Origin: Phycisphaerae bacterium
Lineage (GTDB): Bacteria > Planctomycetota > Phycisphaerae > SM23-33
Assembly (NCBI GenBank): GCA_011050235.1
Contig: DRGC01000079.1
Location: 1-64,000 of the forward strand
Length of the DNA: 64,000 bases
Direction of reading: 5' to 3'
Made by a program: the position numbers and the translations under genes. Position 1 is the stretch's first letter; each line of letters starts with the position of its first letter. Shown piece after piece: positions 8,822 through 19,236 of this stretch. Below the pieces are notes generated by a model. That model had not been told where the DNA came from and did no database searches. It saw only the letters and a program-made list of their open reading frames with translations.

Positions 8822-10117
8822 ATGAAAAACCGCGCGCTGTGGATCATTCTGGCCGTTGCGCTCGTGCTGCGGGGTGGGCTGTTCGTCGCCGCCGCCTGTA
8901 ACCGCGAGGGCGTTCTTACGCCCGATTCGCACGGGTACTGGCAGCTGGCGACATCGATGGCCGAGCAGGGGCGGTTCACCCGCGACGGGAAGGCGGAGAT
9001 TTTTCGCACGCCCGGCTATCCGGTGTTTCTGGCGGCGTTGCGGCCGGTGGCCGGATGGCGGGCGGTTCTGGCGGCGCAGGTGCTGCTGGATGTGGCGTTG
9101 GTGGCGCTGACGTTCGTGTTGGGGCGGATGCTGGCTGGGCCGGCCGTGGGGCTGGTGGCGGCCGGGCTGCAGGCGGTCTCGCCGCTGGCGATAGCGGGCA
9201 GCTGTCGCATTCTCTCCGACGGCCTGTATGCGCTGCTGCTGACGGCGGCGGTGGTATTGCTGATTGGGGGCTTTCGCAGCAGGCGATGGGGCCCGTTGGT
9301 CATCGCGGCGCTGGTGGCTGCGGCGGCCTGCTACGTTCGCCCGGCCGGGCTGGCGGTTGTCATAATCATGACGGGCGTTGTGCTGTTTCGAGGCGGCGGG
9401 TTGGCCCGCGCGGGCGTTTTTGCCGCCATCGCGGCCGCCTGCCTGGTGCCGTGGGTCGTGCGCAATGCACGGGTGGCCGACTACCTGGGATTCTCGAGTT
9501 TCGCCACCGACAGCCTCGACCGCTTCGCTGCCGCCGAGATCATCGCCCGCCGGTCCGGGCGCTCGGTCGATCAGGTCCGCTGGCAACTGGACAATGAGCT
9601 CGATGGCCAGGCCCTGGCGACCCCCGGGGAGGCCGCGCGGTATCGCAGCCGCCGGGCGATTGAGACGCTCGTGAGCAATCGAGCCCTGTATCTGCGCGTC
9701 CATCTGACGGGATCGTTGGTGGCGATGCTGCCCGGGGCGACCGATGTGCTCGAGGTCGCCGGCGTGACCTCCGGCCAGCAGGGCACGCTGGCGGTGCTGC
9801 ATCGGCGGGGGTTGTGGCCGGCCGTTGCGCATTACTTTGGGGGCAGTCCCTGGGCGGCGGTGGTGGCGGCTCCACTGGTGGCGGTCTGGCTGATCCGGCT
9901 TCTCGGTGGGCTGATCTGCGCGGCCCTGAAAGCGCGGTGGCGGATGTCAGCGTCGGCGTGGCTGATTCTACTGGTGGTGTGCGGGGCGATCCTGATCGGC
10001 GGGCCGGCGTCGACGCCGCGTTTTCGTCTGCCGATCGAGCCGCTGATCAGCGTAGCGGCGGCGCTGGGGCTGGCGTTAGCGGCGAGGGGCATCCGGCCAG
10101 ATCAGCGCGACGGCTAG
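8822..10117 (+). CDS. Polytopic GT-C-fold glycosyltransferase-like membrane protein
   Basis: 431 residues with about ten hydrophobic helices. The first periplasmic loop holds the Asp-Ser-x-x-Tyr motif of ArnT/PMT-like lipid-linked sugar transferases (TPDSHGYWQLA near residues 37-47), followed by IFRTPGYPVFLAALR near 60-75, a hallmark of this group. An arginine-rich motif TPRFRLPIEPL precedes the last helix. Substrate unknown; these enzymes use polyprenyl-phosphate sugars at the outer face of the inner membrane. GGAG abuts the ATG, too close to act as a normal Shine-Dalgarno. The stop interlocks with that of convergent rnfD in a shared CTAG. Confidence 0.75.
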   Translation: MKNRALWIILAVALVLRGGLFVAAACNREGVLTPDSHGYWQLATSMAEQGRFTRDGKAEIFRTPGYPVFLAALRPVAGWRAVLAAQVLLDVALVALTFVLGRMLAGPAVGLVAAGLQAVSPLAIAGSCRILSDGLYALLLTAAVVLLIGGFRSRRWGPLVIAALVAAAACYVRPAGLAVVIIMTGVVLFRGGGLARAGVFAAIAAACLVPWVVRNARVADYLGFSSFATDSLDRFAAAEIIARRSGRSVDQVRWQLDNELDGQALATPGEAARYRSRRAIETLVSNRALYLRVHLTGSLVAMLPGATDVLEVAGVTSGQQGTLAVLHRRGLWPAVAHYFGGSPWAAVVAAPLVAVWLIRLLGGLICAALKARWRMSASAWLILLVVCGAILIGGPASTPRFRLPIEPLISVAAALGLALAARGIRPDQRDG

Positions 10118-11367
10118 GTCCGCACGTGCCACTTGGTCAGCGCTGCCCAGCGCGTGATGCCGAATGCGCGAGGCCGCCACAGACGGTCGATGGTCAGCGA
10201 GAAGGTGTTCATGACCAGCACGGCCATGTAGCAGGGCAGGGGGAACCGTGTGTAAAGGCGAAGCAGCATGGCCAGCACACCGATCCCGGCGCCATAGAGG
10301 ACTTGGCCCTTCATCGTGATCGGGCGGGTCGTCATCTCGGTCGCCAGGAAGAACGCCGACAGGACCAACCCCCCGCTGGCCAGGTGGTGGATCACGTAGA
10401 GCATCCCCACGTCCACCCCTTCGTAGGTGATCGGGTACCAGACGGTGAACTCCCTGTCGGTGATCAGGTGAATGGGCGCGATCGCCACGACGGCGGCCGC
10501 CGCCACGAGAATGCTCACCGGCAGCTGCCACCTGGTGAAGTTGCGGTAGATCAGATACAGCCCGGCGATGATGATCAGCACCGTGGACGTTTCGCCGATG
10601 CCCCCGGGGACGGCGCCCAGCAGGAGGTCCTTGGGCGAAGGCGTCGTCAGCAGCGCTGCCGGCATGAGGCGGTCGAGCCCCAGCGGTGCGCGGGCCAGAG
10701 CGCTGAAGGCGGGCTTGCCGCGCGTCAGCGGCGCCAGATGCGCCTCGGGGCGCGTCACCAGCATCGCATCGGTCCGAGGCGGCGATCGCCGGTCCTCCCA
10801 TTGCCGATAATCTTTCGTCGCTCGGTAGTTGTTGATGTCGCCGACGACGACTTTGTTGCGGGGCAAGATGGGCCACTGGCCCGGGAAGGCCGACGACGGC
10901 CCCACCGCCAGGGCCGGGAACATCAGCGCCACCACCAACCGGCCCACCAGCGCGGGCTGCCAGACGAAATGCCCTACGCCGCCGAAGACGCCCTTGCCGA
11001 CGATGATGGCGAACGCTGCGCCGATCACGGCGACGTGCCACGGGGCGAACGGCGGGAGCGTCAGGGCCAGGAGGATCCCCGTCAGGGCGGCGTGGGACCG
11101 CCCCAGCAGCGACGGCGTCCGCGTGACGCGAAAGTACAGCCACTCGATGGTCACACAACTGATCATGGCCACCAACGCCAGGTGGACGGCGCGCCAGCCG
11201 AAAAAGAACAGCCCGCCCAGCAGCGGCCCGCATGCCGCCGTCGCCGTCACCAGGAAGATCGTCCGCGCCGCTTCGGGGGCGTGCATGAAGGGTGCTTGCG
11301 AGATGGGCAGCCGACGGTAACCGTCGACCTGCTCAAGGGCGCCAACTTGGTGGGGTGTTAGTGTCAT
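10114..11367 (-). CDS. rnfD: Rnf/Nqr electron transport complex subunit D
   Basis: Membrane subunit of the ferredoxin:NAD oxidoreductase (Rnf), which carries covalently bound FMN in known homologues. About 417 residues with repeated transmembrane helices, FHAPEA-like N-terminus (FMHAPEAART), HAALTGILLALTLP, and PGGIGETSTVLIIIAGLYLI. The usual flavinylation motif SGAT is not evident; the equivalent stretch reads LLTTPSPKD. Start ATG 11367 overlaps the rnfC stop as ATGA. The frame is open further upstream, but that part shadows rnfC. rnfG, rnfE, rnfA and rnfB are not in this window. Confidence 0.88.
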   Translation of the reverse strand: MTLTPHQVGALEQVDGYRRLPISQAPFMHAPEAARTIFLVTATAACGPLLGGLFFFGWRAVHLALVAMISCVTIEWLYFRVTRTPSLLGRSHAALTGILLALTLPPFAPWHVAVIGAAFAIIVGKGVFGGVGHFVWQPALVGRLVVALMFPALAVGPSSAFPGQWPILPRNKVVVGDINNYRATKDYRQWEDRRSPPRTDAMLVTRPEAHLAPLTRGKPAFSALARAPLGLDRLMPAALLTTPSPKDLLLGAVPGGIGETSTVLIIIAGLYLIYRNFTRWQLPVSILVAAAAVVAIAPIHLITDREFTVWYPITYEGVDVGMLYVIHHLASGGLVLSAFFLATEMTTRPITMKGQVLYGAGIGVLAMLLRLYTRFPLPCYMAVLVMNTFSLTIDRLWRPRAFGITRWAALTKWHVRT

Positions 11368-12743
11368 GCGTGTCGTCGAAACAATCGGCCGAAAACGCCG
11401 CGCGAGGGCGGCGACATATTGGCGTGATCGTGCGGGGGGTCGTCGGGGGCCAGTTCGGTCAGCGCCCGGCGCAGCGCCTGGGCGCGTTCGGTCAGGGGCA
11501 GGCGCGCCGGGCATACGTAGCTGCAAATGCCGCAGCCCATGCACGCCAAGGCGTCAGCGCGATGAGCCGCGGGCAGGTCGACCAGCTCGAAGGCATCGTT
11601 CAGCTCTGCAACGTTCAGCCTCGCCGGACAATGGTCGCTGCACCAGCCGCACCGGATACAGGGCGTGGGGCGCGCCGGTTCGGCGACAGCGAGTGCGAGC
11701 ACGGCGTCGGTGGCCGGCGTGACCACGGTATTGGGCGTGCACGGCAGAGCCACCATCGGACCGTTGTGGATCAGCGAGCGCGCCGTCAGGCCGGCGAGAT
11801 GTTCGCATGGCGTGCCGAAGGGGACCAGATAATTGGCCGGCTTGACGATTTGCTCGCCGGCGACCGTTACCACGCGCTGGCCCGCTCGGTAGCCGCCATG
11901 GATCCACCGGCAAACGGCCAGGCATGTGGCGGCGTCGATCATGGAGGCGCCGACGGCGGTGGGGCCTCGCCCGACCGGCGCCTCGATGCCGGTGAGCACT
12001 TTCAGCAGGACCTCCTCGACGCCGATGGGGTACTTGTGCGGCAGGGCGACGAGTTGCACGTTGTAGCGCCTGGCCAGGGGCACGACATGGCGATAGTCGT
12101 CCGTACGTCGCTGATCGACGGCCAGCACGACCTTGTCGGCTTCGATGGCGCGGGCCAGAAGGGCCAACCCCCTCAGGACGTCCTGTCCGTTCTCGGTCAG
12201 GATCCGGTGGTCGGCCGTGACGTAGGGCTGGTTCTCCATGACGTTGGCGATCAGCAGGGCCCGCCCACCCTCCTGCGCGTGCAATAGCCACTGCGCAACC
12301 GGCTGCATAGGCCGGCGAAAACATGTCAACTGCCCGGCGGCAATCTGCCGGCGCAGGTCGGCCGGTTCGCCGGACAGCGCGTCGTCATCGGCGCTGCGGG
12401 GCGGCGGCGACGGCGGCTGGAGGTCGCTCAGTTCGATCGCGGGCACGGTGATCAGGCCCCAGGCCCCGGCGACGTCGGCCGAGGCGTCCGCCGACGAGAC
12501 CACGCCCGCCACCGGGGCGAACACATCGACATTGTCGTCACCGCCGCGGGCCAACACGGCCCCGGCTTCGACGCTCTGGCCGGTGGTGACGACCACCTCG
12601 GCCGGGGCGGCCGAGGTCAGTGTCAGGGGGATGCGCAGAGACTCGGGCAGTGTGCAGGACCGAACGGGTTCGGCCAGCGTCTCGCGCTTTTCATCCGGCA
12701 GGTCGACCCCGCCGATGAAGTCACCGTGTCGCCGAAGGAGCAT
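11364..12743 (-). CDS. rnfC: Rnf complex subunit C (NADH-binding, two [4Fe-4S])
   Basis: Peripheral subunit that passes electrons between NADH/FMN and ferredoxin. About 459 residues. The N-terminus has GDFIGGVDLPDEK, typical of RnfC, then a barrel-sandwich segment. A Rossmann-like central part follows, then an SLBB-type domain, then two ferredoxin motifs: CIRCGWCSDHCP near residue 361 and CMGCGICSYVCP near 398. The tail is short; the long Lys/Ala repeat tail of gamma-proteobacterial RnfC is absent. ATG 12743 chosen; TTG 12791 and GTG in frame are alternatives. Overlaps rnfD by 4 nt. Confidence 0.9.
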   Translation of the reverse strand: MLLRRHGDFIGGVDLPDEKRETLAEPVRSCTLPESLRIPLTLTSAAPAEVVVTTGQSVEAGAVLARGGDDNVDVFAPVAGVVSSADASADVAGAWGLITVPAIELSDLQPPSPPPRSADDDALSGEPADLRRQIAAGQLTCFRRPMQPVAQWLLHAQEGGRALLIANVMENQPYVTADHRILTENGQDVLRGLALLARAIEADKVVLAVDQRRTDDYRHVVPLARRYNVQLVALPHKYPIGVEEVLLKVLTGIEAPVGRGPTAVGASMIDAATCLAVCRWIHGGYRAGQRVVTVAGEQIVKPANYLVPFGTPCEHLAGLTARSLIHNGPMVALPCTPNTVVTPATDAVLALAVAEPARPTPCIRCGWCSDHCPARLNVAELNDAFELVDLPAAHRADALACMGCGICSYVCPARLPLTERAQALRRALTELAPDDPPHDHANMSPPSRGVFGRLFRRHA

Positions 12744-12800
12744 GGCGAAATGATATCCCGGCCCCGTTGCTTGTTCCACGTTCGCCTGCAATTGGGCCTG

Positions 12801-13784
12801 TTATTGCGCCCCGGCCGGGTCGACCTGGCGGCGCAGGATCGGATCGACGATTTCGATCTTGGCGTTGCGCTTCAAGTCCGCCAGGATCATCTTGGCGATA
12901 GTTCGAATCTGAAACTCGCGCGCCGCGCGGCGCAGGTCGTTCTTGACGACATTGAAATCCGCCTCCTCCGGCTCGTAGGCCTTGACGAGCTGCAGCAGGT
13001 GATAGTGCTTGCCGACGCGGATCGGCTGGCTGGTCTCGCCGACGGTTTCGAGGGCGACGGCCGCTTCGCGGATGGCCGGTGGAACGTCGACGGTCTTGAG
13101 GTTCAGCGGCGGCAGCAGGCCGTCGTTCATGCGAGACGAGTTCAGCGAGTATTCCCGCACCAACTCCACGAACGCCCGCCCGTCCTGCGTGTTCTGGAGG
13201 ATCTGTTGGGCGGCTGCGAGAGATTCCACCTCTATGTGGCGGACCTGGACCCGCCGGCCGAACTGACGCTCATACTCGTCATGCAGATCCGCCTCGGTGA
13301 TCTGGACCTGCTTGATCGCCAGCTTCCGCAGCGTTGCGCCGCGCCGCATCGCGGCCCGCCATCGCTCGCGCGTGATTCCCTTCTGCTTAAGCAACTGCTT
13401 CAGGACGGCTTCGCGCTGGGCGGGGTCGGTGATTCGCTCGGGGGCGACGGTCGCCAGGGCGCGATCGTTCTCGTTCTCAACGTCCTTGCGGGTCACCTCG
13501 ATGCCTTCGCGCTTGGCCTGCTGGGCCAGCAGCTCGTCGGTAATCAACTGCTGTGCGATCGGCAGGCCGAAGTTCGTAACCAGGACCCGGTTGATCTCGC
13601 GCATGTAGATGGCCTTTCCGTTGACGTAGGCCATCACCGGCTCGGCCTGGGTGACTGTCGGGGCGGGCTCGGGGGGTGTCGGTTGCTGGGCGCCATTGTT
13701 GGGCCAGAGGGGCTCGTTCGGCTCGCAGGCGATCGCCGAGATACACACAGCCGCCGCCAGAAACATCATCGCCAGGATCTTCAT
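12801..13784 (-). CDS. PpiC/SurA-type peptidyl-prolyl isomerase, probable lipoprotein
   Basis: 327 residues. A signal peptide ends in SAIAC, a slightly unusual lipobox with Ala at -3, so membrane anchoring after Cys20 is likely. A Pro/Thr-rich linker (about 25-48) is followed by an N-terminal SurA-like helical region and a parvulin-like domain (about 170-275) with VQVRHIEVES, FVELVREYSLNSSRMNDG and a hydrophobic LLPPLNL. It would help fold exported proteins outside the inner membrane. AAGGA lies 9 nt before the ATG. Immediately upstream of rnfCD on the same strand, 57 nt away. Confidence 0.85.
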   Translation of the reverse strand: MKILAMMFLAAAVCISAIACEPNEPLWPNNGAQQPTPPEPAPTVTQAEPVMAYVNGKAIYMREINRVLVTNFGLPIAQQLITDELLAQQAKREGIEVTRKDVENENDRALATVAPERITDPAQREAVLKQLLKQKGITRERWRAAMRRGATLRKLAIKQVQITEADLHDEYERQFGRRVQVRHIEVESLAAAQQILQNTQDGRAFVELVREYSLNSSRMNDGLLPPLNLKTVDVPPAIREAAVALETVGETSQPIRVGKHYHLLQLVKAYEPEEADFNVVKNDLRRAAREFQIRTIAKMILADLKRNAKIEIVDPILRRQVDPAGAQ

Positions 13785-13880
13785 GGGGTTGGTCCTTTTA
13801 CGGTCTGCCGCGTCGTTCGTTCCGTCGACAACGTAATCGCCCGGTCAGGGGGCGTCAACTGCGGGGTCGGCGCGGGGAGG

Positions 13881-14774
13881 TCACTTAAGCTTCAATCGCA
13901 CACCCTTGTCCTTCCATTGCGCAACGAGTCCCCGCAGTTCGCCCATCAACTTGGACATCTGGTCGGCCGTGTCGATGAACTCGCGGTAGAGGCGGTCATC
14001 GTTGATAAATCGCCCGGCCGTGCCTTCCCCCTCGTCGATCTTCGTGGCGATCTGGTTCAGTGTCGTCATCAGTTGCGAGAGCTTGTCGGCCGAGTGCACC
14101 AACCGTCCGGCGAGTTGTTCGACGCGCTCGCCCGTGTCGGTGACCGTGTCGGTGACACGGGCCACCGAGGTGCGTGCATCGACTGCAAACGCGTGAAACT
14201 CGTCCAGCGTGCGGTTCAACCGGACGACGACGCCCCGAATGCCGGCCTGTTCGGCGGGGGCATCGGGGGCGTCACGTGGGCCCATCAGATCCACCAGGCC
14301 GTCGGCGACGTCGGTCAGCGATTTCAGGGCCGGTTTGAGTTCCGCCAGCGGGCCTATTTGTTCGATCTTGCCCAGGATCGTGTCGCCGGGAAGGGAGGGG
14401 CGGTCGCGGAGGTCGCCCGGCCGGCCTCGTCTCAGCTCGATCCATGGTGTGCCAAGGACGTTGCGGGTAATGTAGCAGATCGTATCTCGCGAGACCTTGA
14501 CATCGTGGTCGATCTGAGCGGTCATCTTGATGCCCTTGTCGGGATCGTCCTCGTCGGCGAACCGGATCCGGTTGATATGCCCGACCCGCAGGCCCCGCAT
14601 GTAGACCGTGTCGCCTTCTTTCACACCGCCGGTATTGTCGATGACAATGTCCAGCTCGTAGCCGCCCTTGAAGCCGCCAGGCAGCTTGGCGAACAGAAAG
14701 ATCATCCCGGCCAGGACGACCAGTGAGCCCAGGACCGTTAGGCCCACGATGATATTCCGTGTCTGTTCCTTCAT
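13881..14774 (-). CDS. MCE-domain protein (MlaD-like)
   Basis: Substrate-binding subunit of an Mla-type lipid ABC transporter. 297 residues: one N-terminal transmembrane helix (about 8-29), a single MCE domain (about 37-115, with GGVKEGDTVYMRGLRVG and GTPWIELRRG), and a long helical, probably coiled-coil C-terminal half (about 140-290). It is 22 nt downstream of the ATPase gene. The MlaE permease that normally lies between or beside these two genes is not found in the window. Confidence 0.9.
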   Translation of the reverse strand: MKEQTRNIIVGLTVLGSLVVLAGMIFLFAKLPGGFKGGYELDIVIDNTGGVKEGDTVYMRGLRVGHINRIRFADEDDPDKGIKMTAQIDHDVKVSRDTICYITRNVLGTPWIELRRGRPGDLRDRPSLPGDTILGKIEQIGPLAELKPALKSLTDVADGLVDLMGPRDAPDAPAEQAGIRGVVVRLNRTLDEFHAFAVDARTSVARVTDTVTDTGERVEQLAGRLVHSADKLSQLMTTLNQIATKIDEGEGTAGRFINDDRLYREFIDTADQMSKLMGELRGLVAQWKDKGVRLKLK

Positions 14775-14796
14775 GATCCGCTCTCCTGCATCGCTG

Positions 14797-15600
14797 TCAG
14801 CGCCCGTTGGACCAGGCGGAAAACTGCCCGTGCTGCAGTTCGGCCAGTTCCTGGGGACTGGCCCGGCCCTCGACGAACCGCGAAACGACCTCGTTATCCG
14901 CCCGGTCGAGTTCGTCGGGCGTCGCGTCGATGATGAACTTCCCTTCGTGCAGCATGACGATCCGGTCGCCCACCTTCCGGGCCGAGGCCATGTCGTGGGT
15001 GACCACCAACGCCGTCGTGCCCAGCGTCTGCTGGAGCTTAAGGATCAACTCGTTAATCAGGTCGGCCCGAATGGGGTCCAGCCCGGTGGTGGGCTCATCG
15101 TAAAGAATCAGTTCGGGGGCCATGGCGATCGCGCGGGCCAGGGCGACTCGTTTCTTCTGCCCGCCGGACAGCTCTTCGGGGAAGCGGCCCTGCAGCCCGT
15201 CCAGGCCCACCAGGGACAGCACCTCGCGGCAGCGCTGCACTTGCTGGTCGCCGCTGCCGATACGATGCTCGGCCAACGGGAAGATGATGTTCTGCTCGAC
15301 CGTCATCGAGTCGAACAGCGCTCCGCCTTGAAAGAGAAACCCCATTCGCCTCCGGACCTTCACCAGCGCGTTTTCGGACAGGGCGGAGATCCGGTGATGG
15401 CGAAAATACACGTCTCCGCGGTCGGGCCTCAGCAGGCCGACGATGTGCTTGAGCAGCACGCTCTTACCGCAGCCGGATGGGCCGATCACGACGGTTGTCT
15501 GTCCGCGGCGAATCTCCAGGTTCACACCGCGCAGCACCTGGAGACCTTCGAAGGCCTTGTACACATCGACCAGCCGGATGATGACATCGTCTCTCGTCAC
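14797..15600 (-). CDS. Mla-type ABC transporter ATPase (MlaF-like)
   Basis: 267 residues. Walker A GPSGCGKS near 40-47, Q-loop in MGFLFQGGALFDSMTV (the FQ-GALFD form is characteristic of MlaF), signature LSGGQKKR near 146, Walker B ELILYDEPTTGLDPI, and H-loop VVTHD. It energises retrograde lipid transport with the MCE protein encoded downstream. GTG start at 15600 preceded by AAGGA with 7-nt spacing. Divergent from zwf. Confidence 0.92.
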   Translation of the reverse strand: MTRDDVIIRLVDVYKAFEGLQVLRGVNLEIRRGQTTVVIGPSGCGKSVLLKHIVGLLRPDRGDVYFRHHRISALSENALVKVRRRMGFLFQGGALFDSMTVEQNIIFPLAEHRIGSGDQQVQRCREVLSLVGLDGLQGRFPEELSGGQKKRVALARAIAMAPELILYDEPTTGLDPIRADLINELILKLQQTLGTTALVVTHDMASARKVGDRIVMLHEGKFIIDATPDELDRADNEVVSRFVEGRASPQELAELQHGQFSAWSNGR

Positions 15601-15645
15601 AGAGATGTCCTTGTCGGCGCGCGGTGGTGCGCCACGTAGAGATGC

Positions 15646-15673
15646 ATTGTACTCATGGCGGGCCCGCCCACAA
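15646..15673 (-). promoter_or_regulatory. Promoter of the mlaF-mlaD operon
   Basis: Minus strand: TTGTGG (15668-15673), 16 nt, TACAAT (15646-15651). Expected start near 15639, leader about 38 nt. A plus-strand -10-like TAGAAT at 15728-15733 could serve zwf, but I see no good -35 for it. Confidence 0.5.
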
Positions 15674-15781
15674 CCATCACTGTCGCGCCGAAGCCGATAA
15701 GTTCTGGCCCTCGGCCTGTGGGCGTACTAGAATGATTTGCGAGTCCTGTGAGACTTCGCGGATTGTTGGGAGTCACACCCG

Positions 15782-17323
<1,542 letters not shown>

Positions 17324-17333
17324 GGGGCACCGC

Positions 17334-18110
17334 ATGACATCGACAAAATCGACACCAGATGTTCGCGTCCTGGCCACGGCCGCCCAGGCCACCACCACGG
17401 TCGCCAGGCTGTTCAAGAAGATCGTCAACGAGGCGGTCCGAATGCGGGGCGAGTGCACGGTGGCGCTGGCGGGCGGAACGACGCCCCACGCGCTGTATCA
17501 GGAACTCGCCGCCCACGTGTTCGACGCCGACGTGCCCTGGCAGCACGTGGAGGTGTTTTTTGGCGACGAGCGCAACGTGCCGCACGACCACGTCGAGAGC
17601 AACTATCACATGGCCCAGCGGTCGCTGCTCGATTATGTGCCGATCTCGCCGGATCGCGTTCATCCCATGTCCGCCGACGCCGACGATCTGCAGGTCGCTG
17701 CGAACGAGTACGAACAGATCGTTCGCCGCATCGTCCCGGCCGGGGAGAGCGGCATTCCGCAGTTCGACCTGATCCTGCTGGGGATGGGCGGCGACGGCCA
17801 CACCGCCAGCCTGTTCCCGCACACCGAAGCGCTGGGCGAAGCCGAGCGCCTCGTCGTCAGCCAGCACGTGCCCGTGCTGGGGCGTTCTCGCATGACGGTC
17901 ACGTTCCCGTTGATCAATGCGGCGCGGCACGTGATCCTGTTGGTCACCGGCGACGACAAAGCCGAGGTGGCCGCGGGGCTGCTCAGCGACGACCCCACCC
18001 AGCGCGAAGAGATCCCGGCGGCCAGTGTTGCCCCGACCGACGGCAAGCTGACGATCGTTCTGGACAGCCCAGCGGCCCGGCAGACCGATCTGAAGGCGAC
18101 CGAACTGTAG
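17334..18110 (+). CDS. pgl: 6-phosphogluconolactonase
   Basis: Hydrolyses 6-phosphogluconolactone made by the upstream zwf product. 258 residues of the NagB/DevB type: VALAGGTTPHALY near residue 45, VFFGDERNVPHDHVESNY near 78, and LLGMGGDGHTASLFPHT near 147. Start ATG 17334 is preceded by AAGGGG with 6-nt spacing, in an operon with zwf. A longer open frame from 17127 only re-reads zwf. Convergent with the peptide transporter operon; only 16 nt separate the stop codons and no terminator is visible there. Confidence 0.96.
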   Translation: MTSTKSTPDVRVLATAAQATTTVARLFKKIVNEAVRMRGECTVALAGGTTPHALYQELAAHVFDADVPWQHVEVFFGDERNVPHDHVESNYHMAQRSLLDYVPISPDRVHPMSADADDLQVAANEYEQIVRRIVPAGESGIPQFDLILLGMGGDGHTASLFPHTEALGEAERLVVSQHVPVLGRSRMTVTFPLINAARHVILLVTGDDKAEVAAGLLSDDPTQREEIPAASVAPTDGKLTIVLDSPAARQTDLKATEL

Positions 18111-18126
18111 CCGTTCCGCATGGGTG

Positions 18127-19236
18127 CTAGTGGGGATGCTCGATTCCGGCGCTGCTTGCCTTCATGTCCTGGCGCAGCAGACAGGCGTGGCTGTGGTGGG
18201 GATTGTCCGAGACAGGCTCCAGATGCGGCGTGTCGGCGATGCAGCGATGGGCGATCACAGTCGATGCGCGTTCGGTGACGAGAATGTGCTGCTGTTTGGC
18301 TGGCAAGACGGCGGCTGCGCGGCGGGTCAGTGGGCAACGCGGATGAAACGCACACCCGCTGGGTGGGGCCAGGGGCGAGGGCATTTCGCCGGACAACGGT
18401 TCGCACGATCGCCGACGGGACGGATCGGGCTTCGGAATGGCCGCCAACAGCGATTCGGTGTAAGGGTGGCGGGCCCCGCCGCCGGAGAGCAGCTCGGCTG
18501 CGGGGGCGGTTTCGACGATTCGGCCGAGGTACAGGATGGCGACCTCGTCGGCCATGTGCTGGACCACCGCCAGATTGTGCGCGATCAGCAGGTAGCTCAG
18601 CCCCAGTTCGGCCTGGAGGTCCTTCAACAGATTGAGGATCTGGGCCTGGATCGATACGTCCAATGCGCTGACGGGCTCGTCGCAGACGATGAAGTCCGGC
18701 TCGCCGGCCAGGGCGCGGGCGATGCCGATTCGCTGCCGCTGCCCGCCGGAAAACTCGTGCGGGTACCGCCCGCCGCAGCCGGGCGACAGGCCCACGCGCT
18801 CCAGCAACTGGCCCACCCGGTAGGCGCGTCGGCGGCGGGGCACGACGGAATGGACCATCAAGGGCTCGGCCACGATGTGTTGGACCGTCATCCGCGGGTT
18901 CAGCGAGCCGACGGGGTCCTGGAAGATGATCTGCATTCGCCGCCGCAGCCTGCGCAGCGCCCGATCGCCGGCGGCGAAGACATCGTGCCCGTCGAATGTG
19001 ACGGCGCCGGAGACCTGCGCCGTCGGCGCCAGGCGCAGCAGCGCGCGGGCGATGGTGGTTTTGCCCGATCCGCTCTCGCCGACCAGCCCCAGCGTTCGGC
19101 CGCGGGCGAGCGTGAAATCCACGCCGTCAACCGCTCGAACACGTCCGCGCGTCCGGCCGAACATCCCTCGCCGAACAGGGAAGTGCGCCCGCAACTGGCG
19201 GACGGTCAAGATCACGTTGTTGGGGCTATTTGTCAT
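18127..19236 (-). CDS. Oligopeptide/dipeptide ABC transporter ATPase (OppF/DppF-like)
   Basis: 369 residues. Walker A GESGSGKT near residue 53, [17 protein letters not shown] (the OppF-type Q-loop segment), signature [14 protein letters not shown], Walker [15 protein letters not shown], and the C-terminal oligo_HPY zinc-type segment with CAFHPRCP. The last residues are His/Cys-rich. Start ATG 19236 overlaps the upstream ATPase stop as ATGA. Last gene of a five-gene peptide-type importer. Confidence 0.94.
   Translation of the reverse strand: MTNSPNNVILTVRQLRAHFPVRRGMFGRTRGRVRAVDGVDFTLARGRTLGLVGESGSGKTTIARALLRLAPTAQVSGAVTFDGHDVFAAGDRALRRLRRRMQIIFQDPVGSLNPRMTVQHIVAEPLMVHSVVPRRRRAYRVGQLLERVGLSPGCGGRYPHEFSGGQRQRIGIARALAGEPDFIVCDEPVSALDVSIQAQILNLLKDLQAELGLSYLLIAHNLAVVQHMADEVAILYLGRIVETAPAAELLSGGGARHPYTESLLAAIPKPDPSRRRSCEPLSGEMPSPLAPPSGCAFHPRCPLTRRAAAVLPAKQQHILVTERASTVIAHRCIADTPHLEPVSDNPHHSHACLLRQDMKASSAGIEHPH

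Noticed and set aside
12726-14726. Long plus-strand open frame (666 codons) opposite the PPIase and MCE genes
   Set aside because: Its sequence is the antisense of genes with clear family motifs; high GC keeps the frame open. No ribosome site or recognisable domain.
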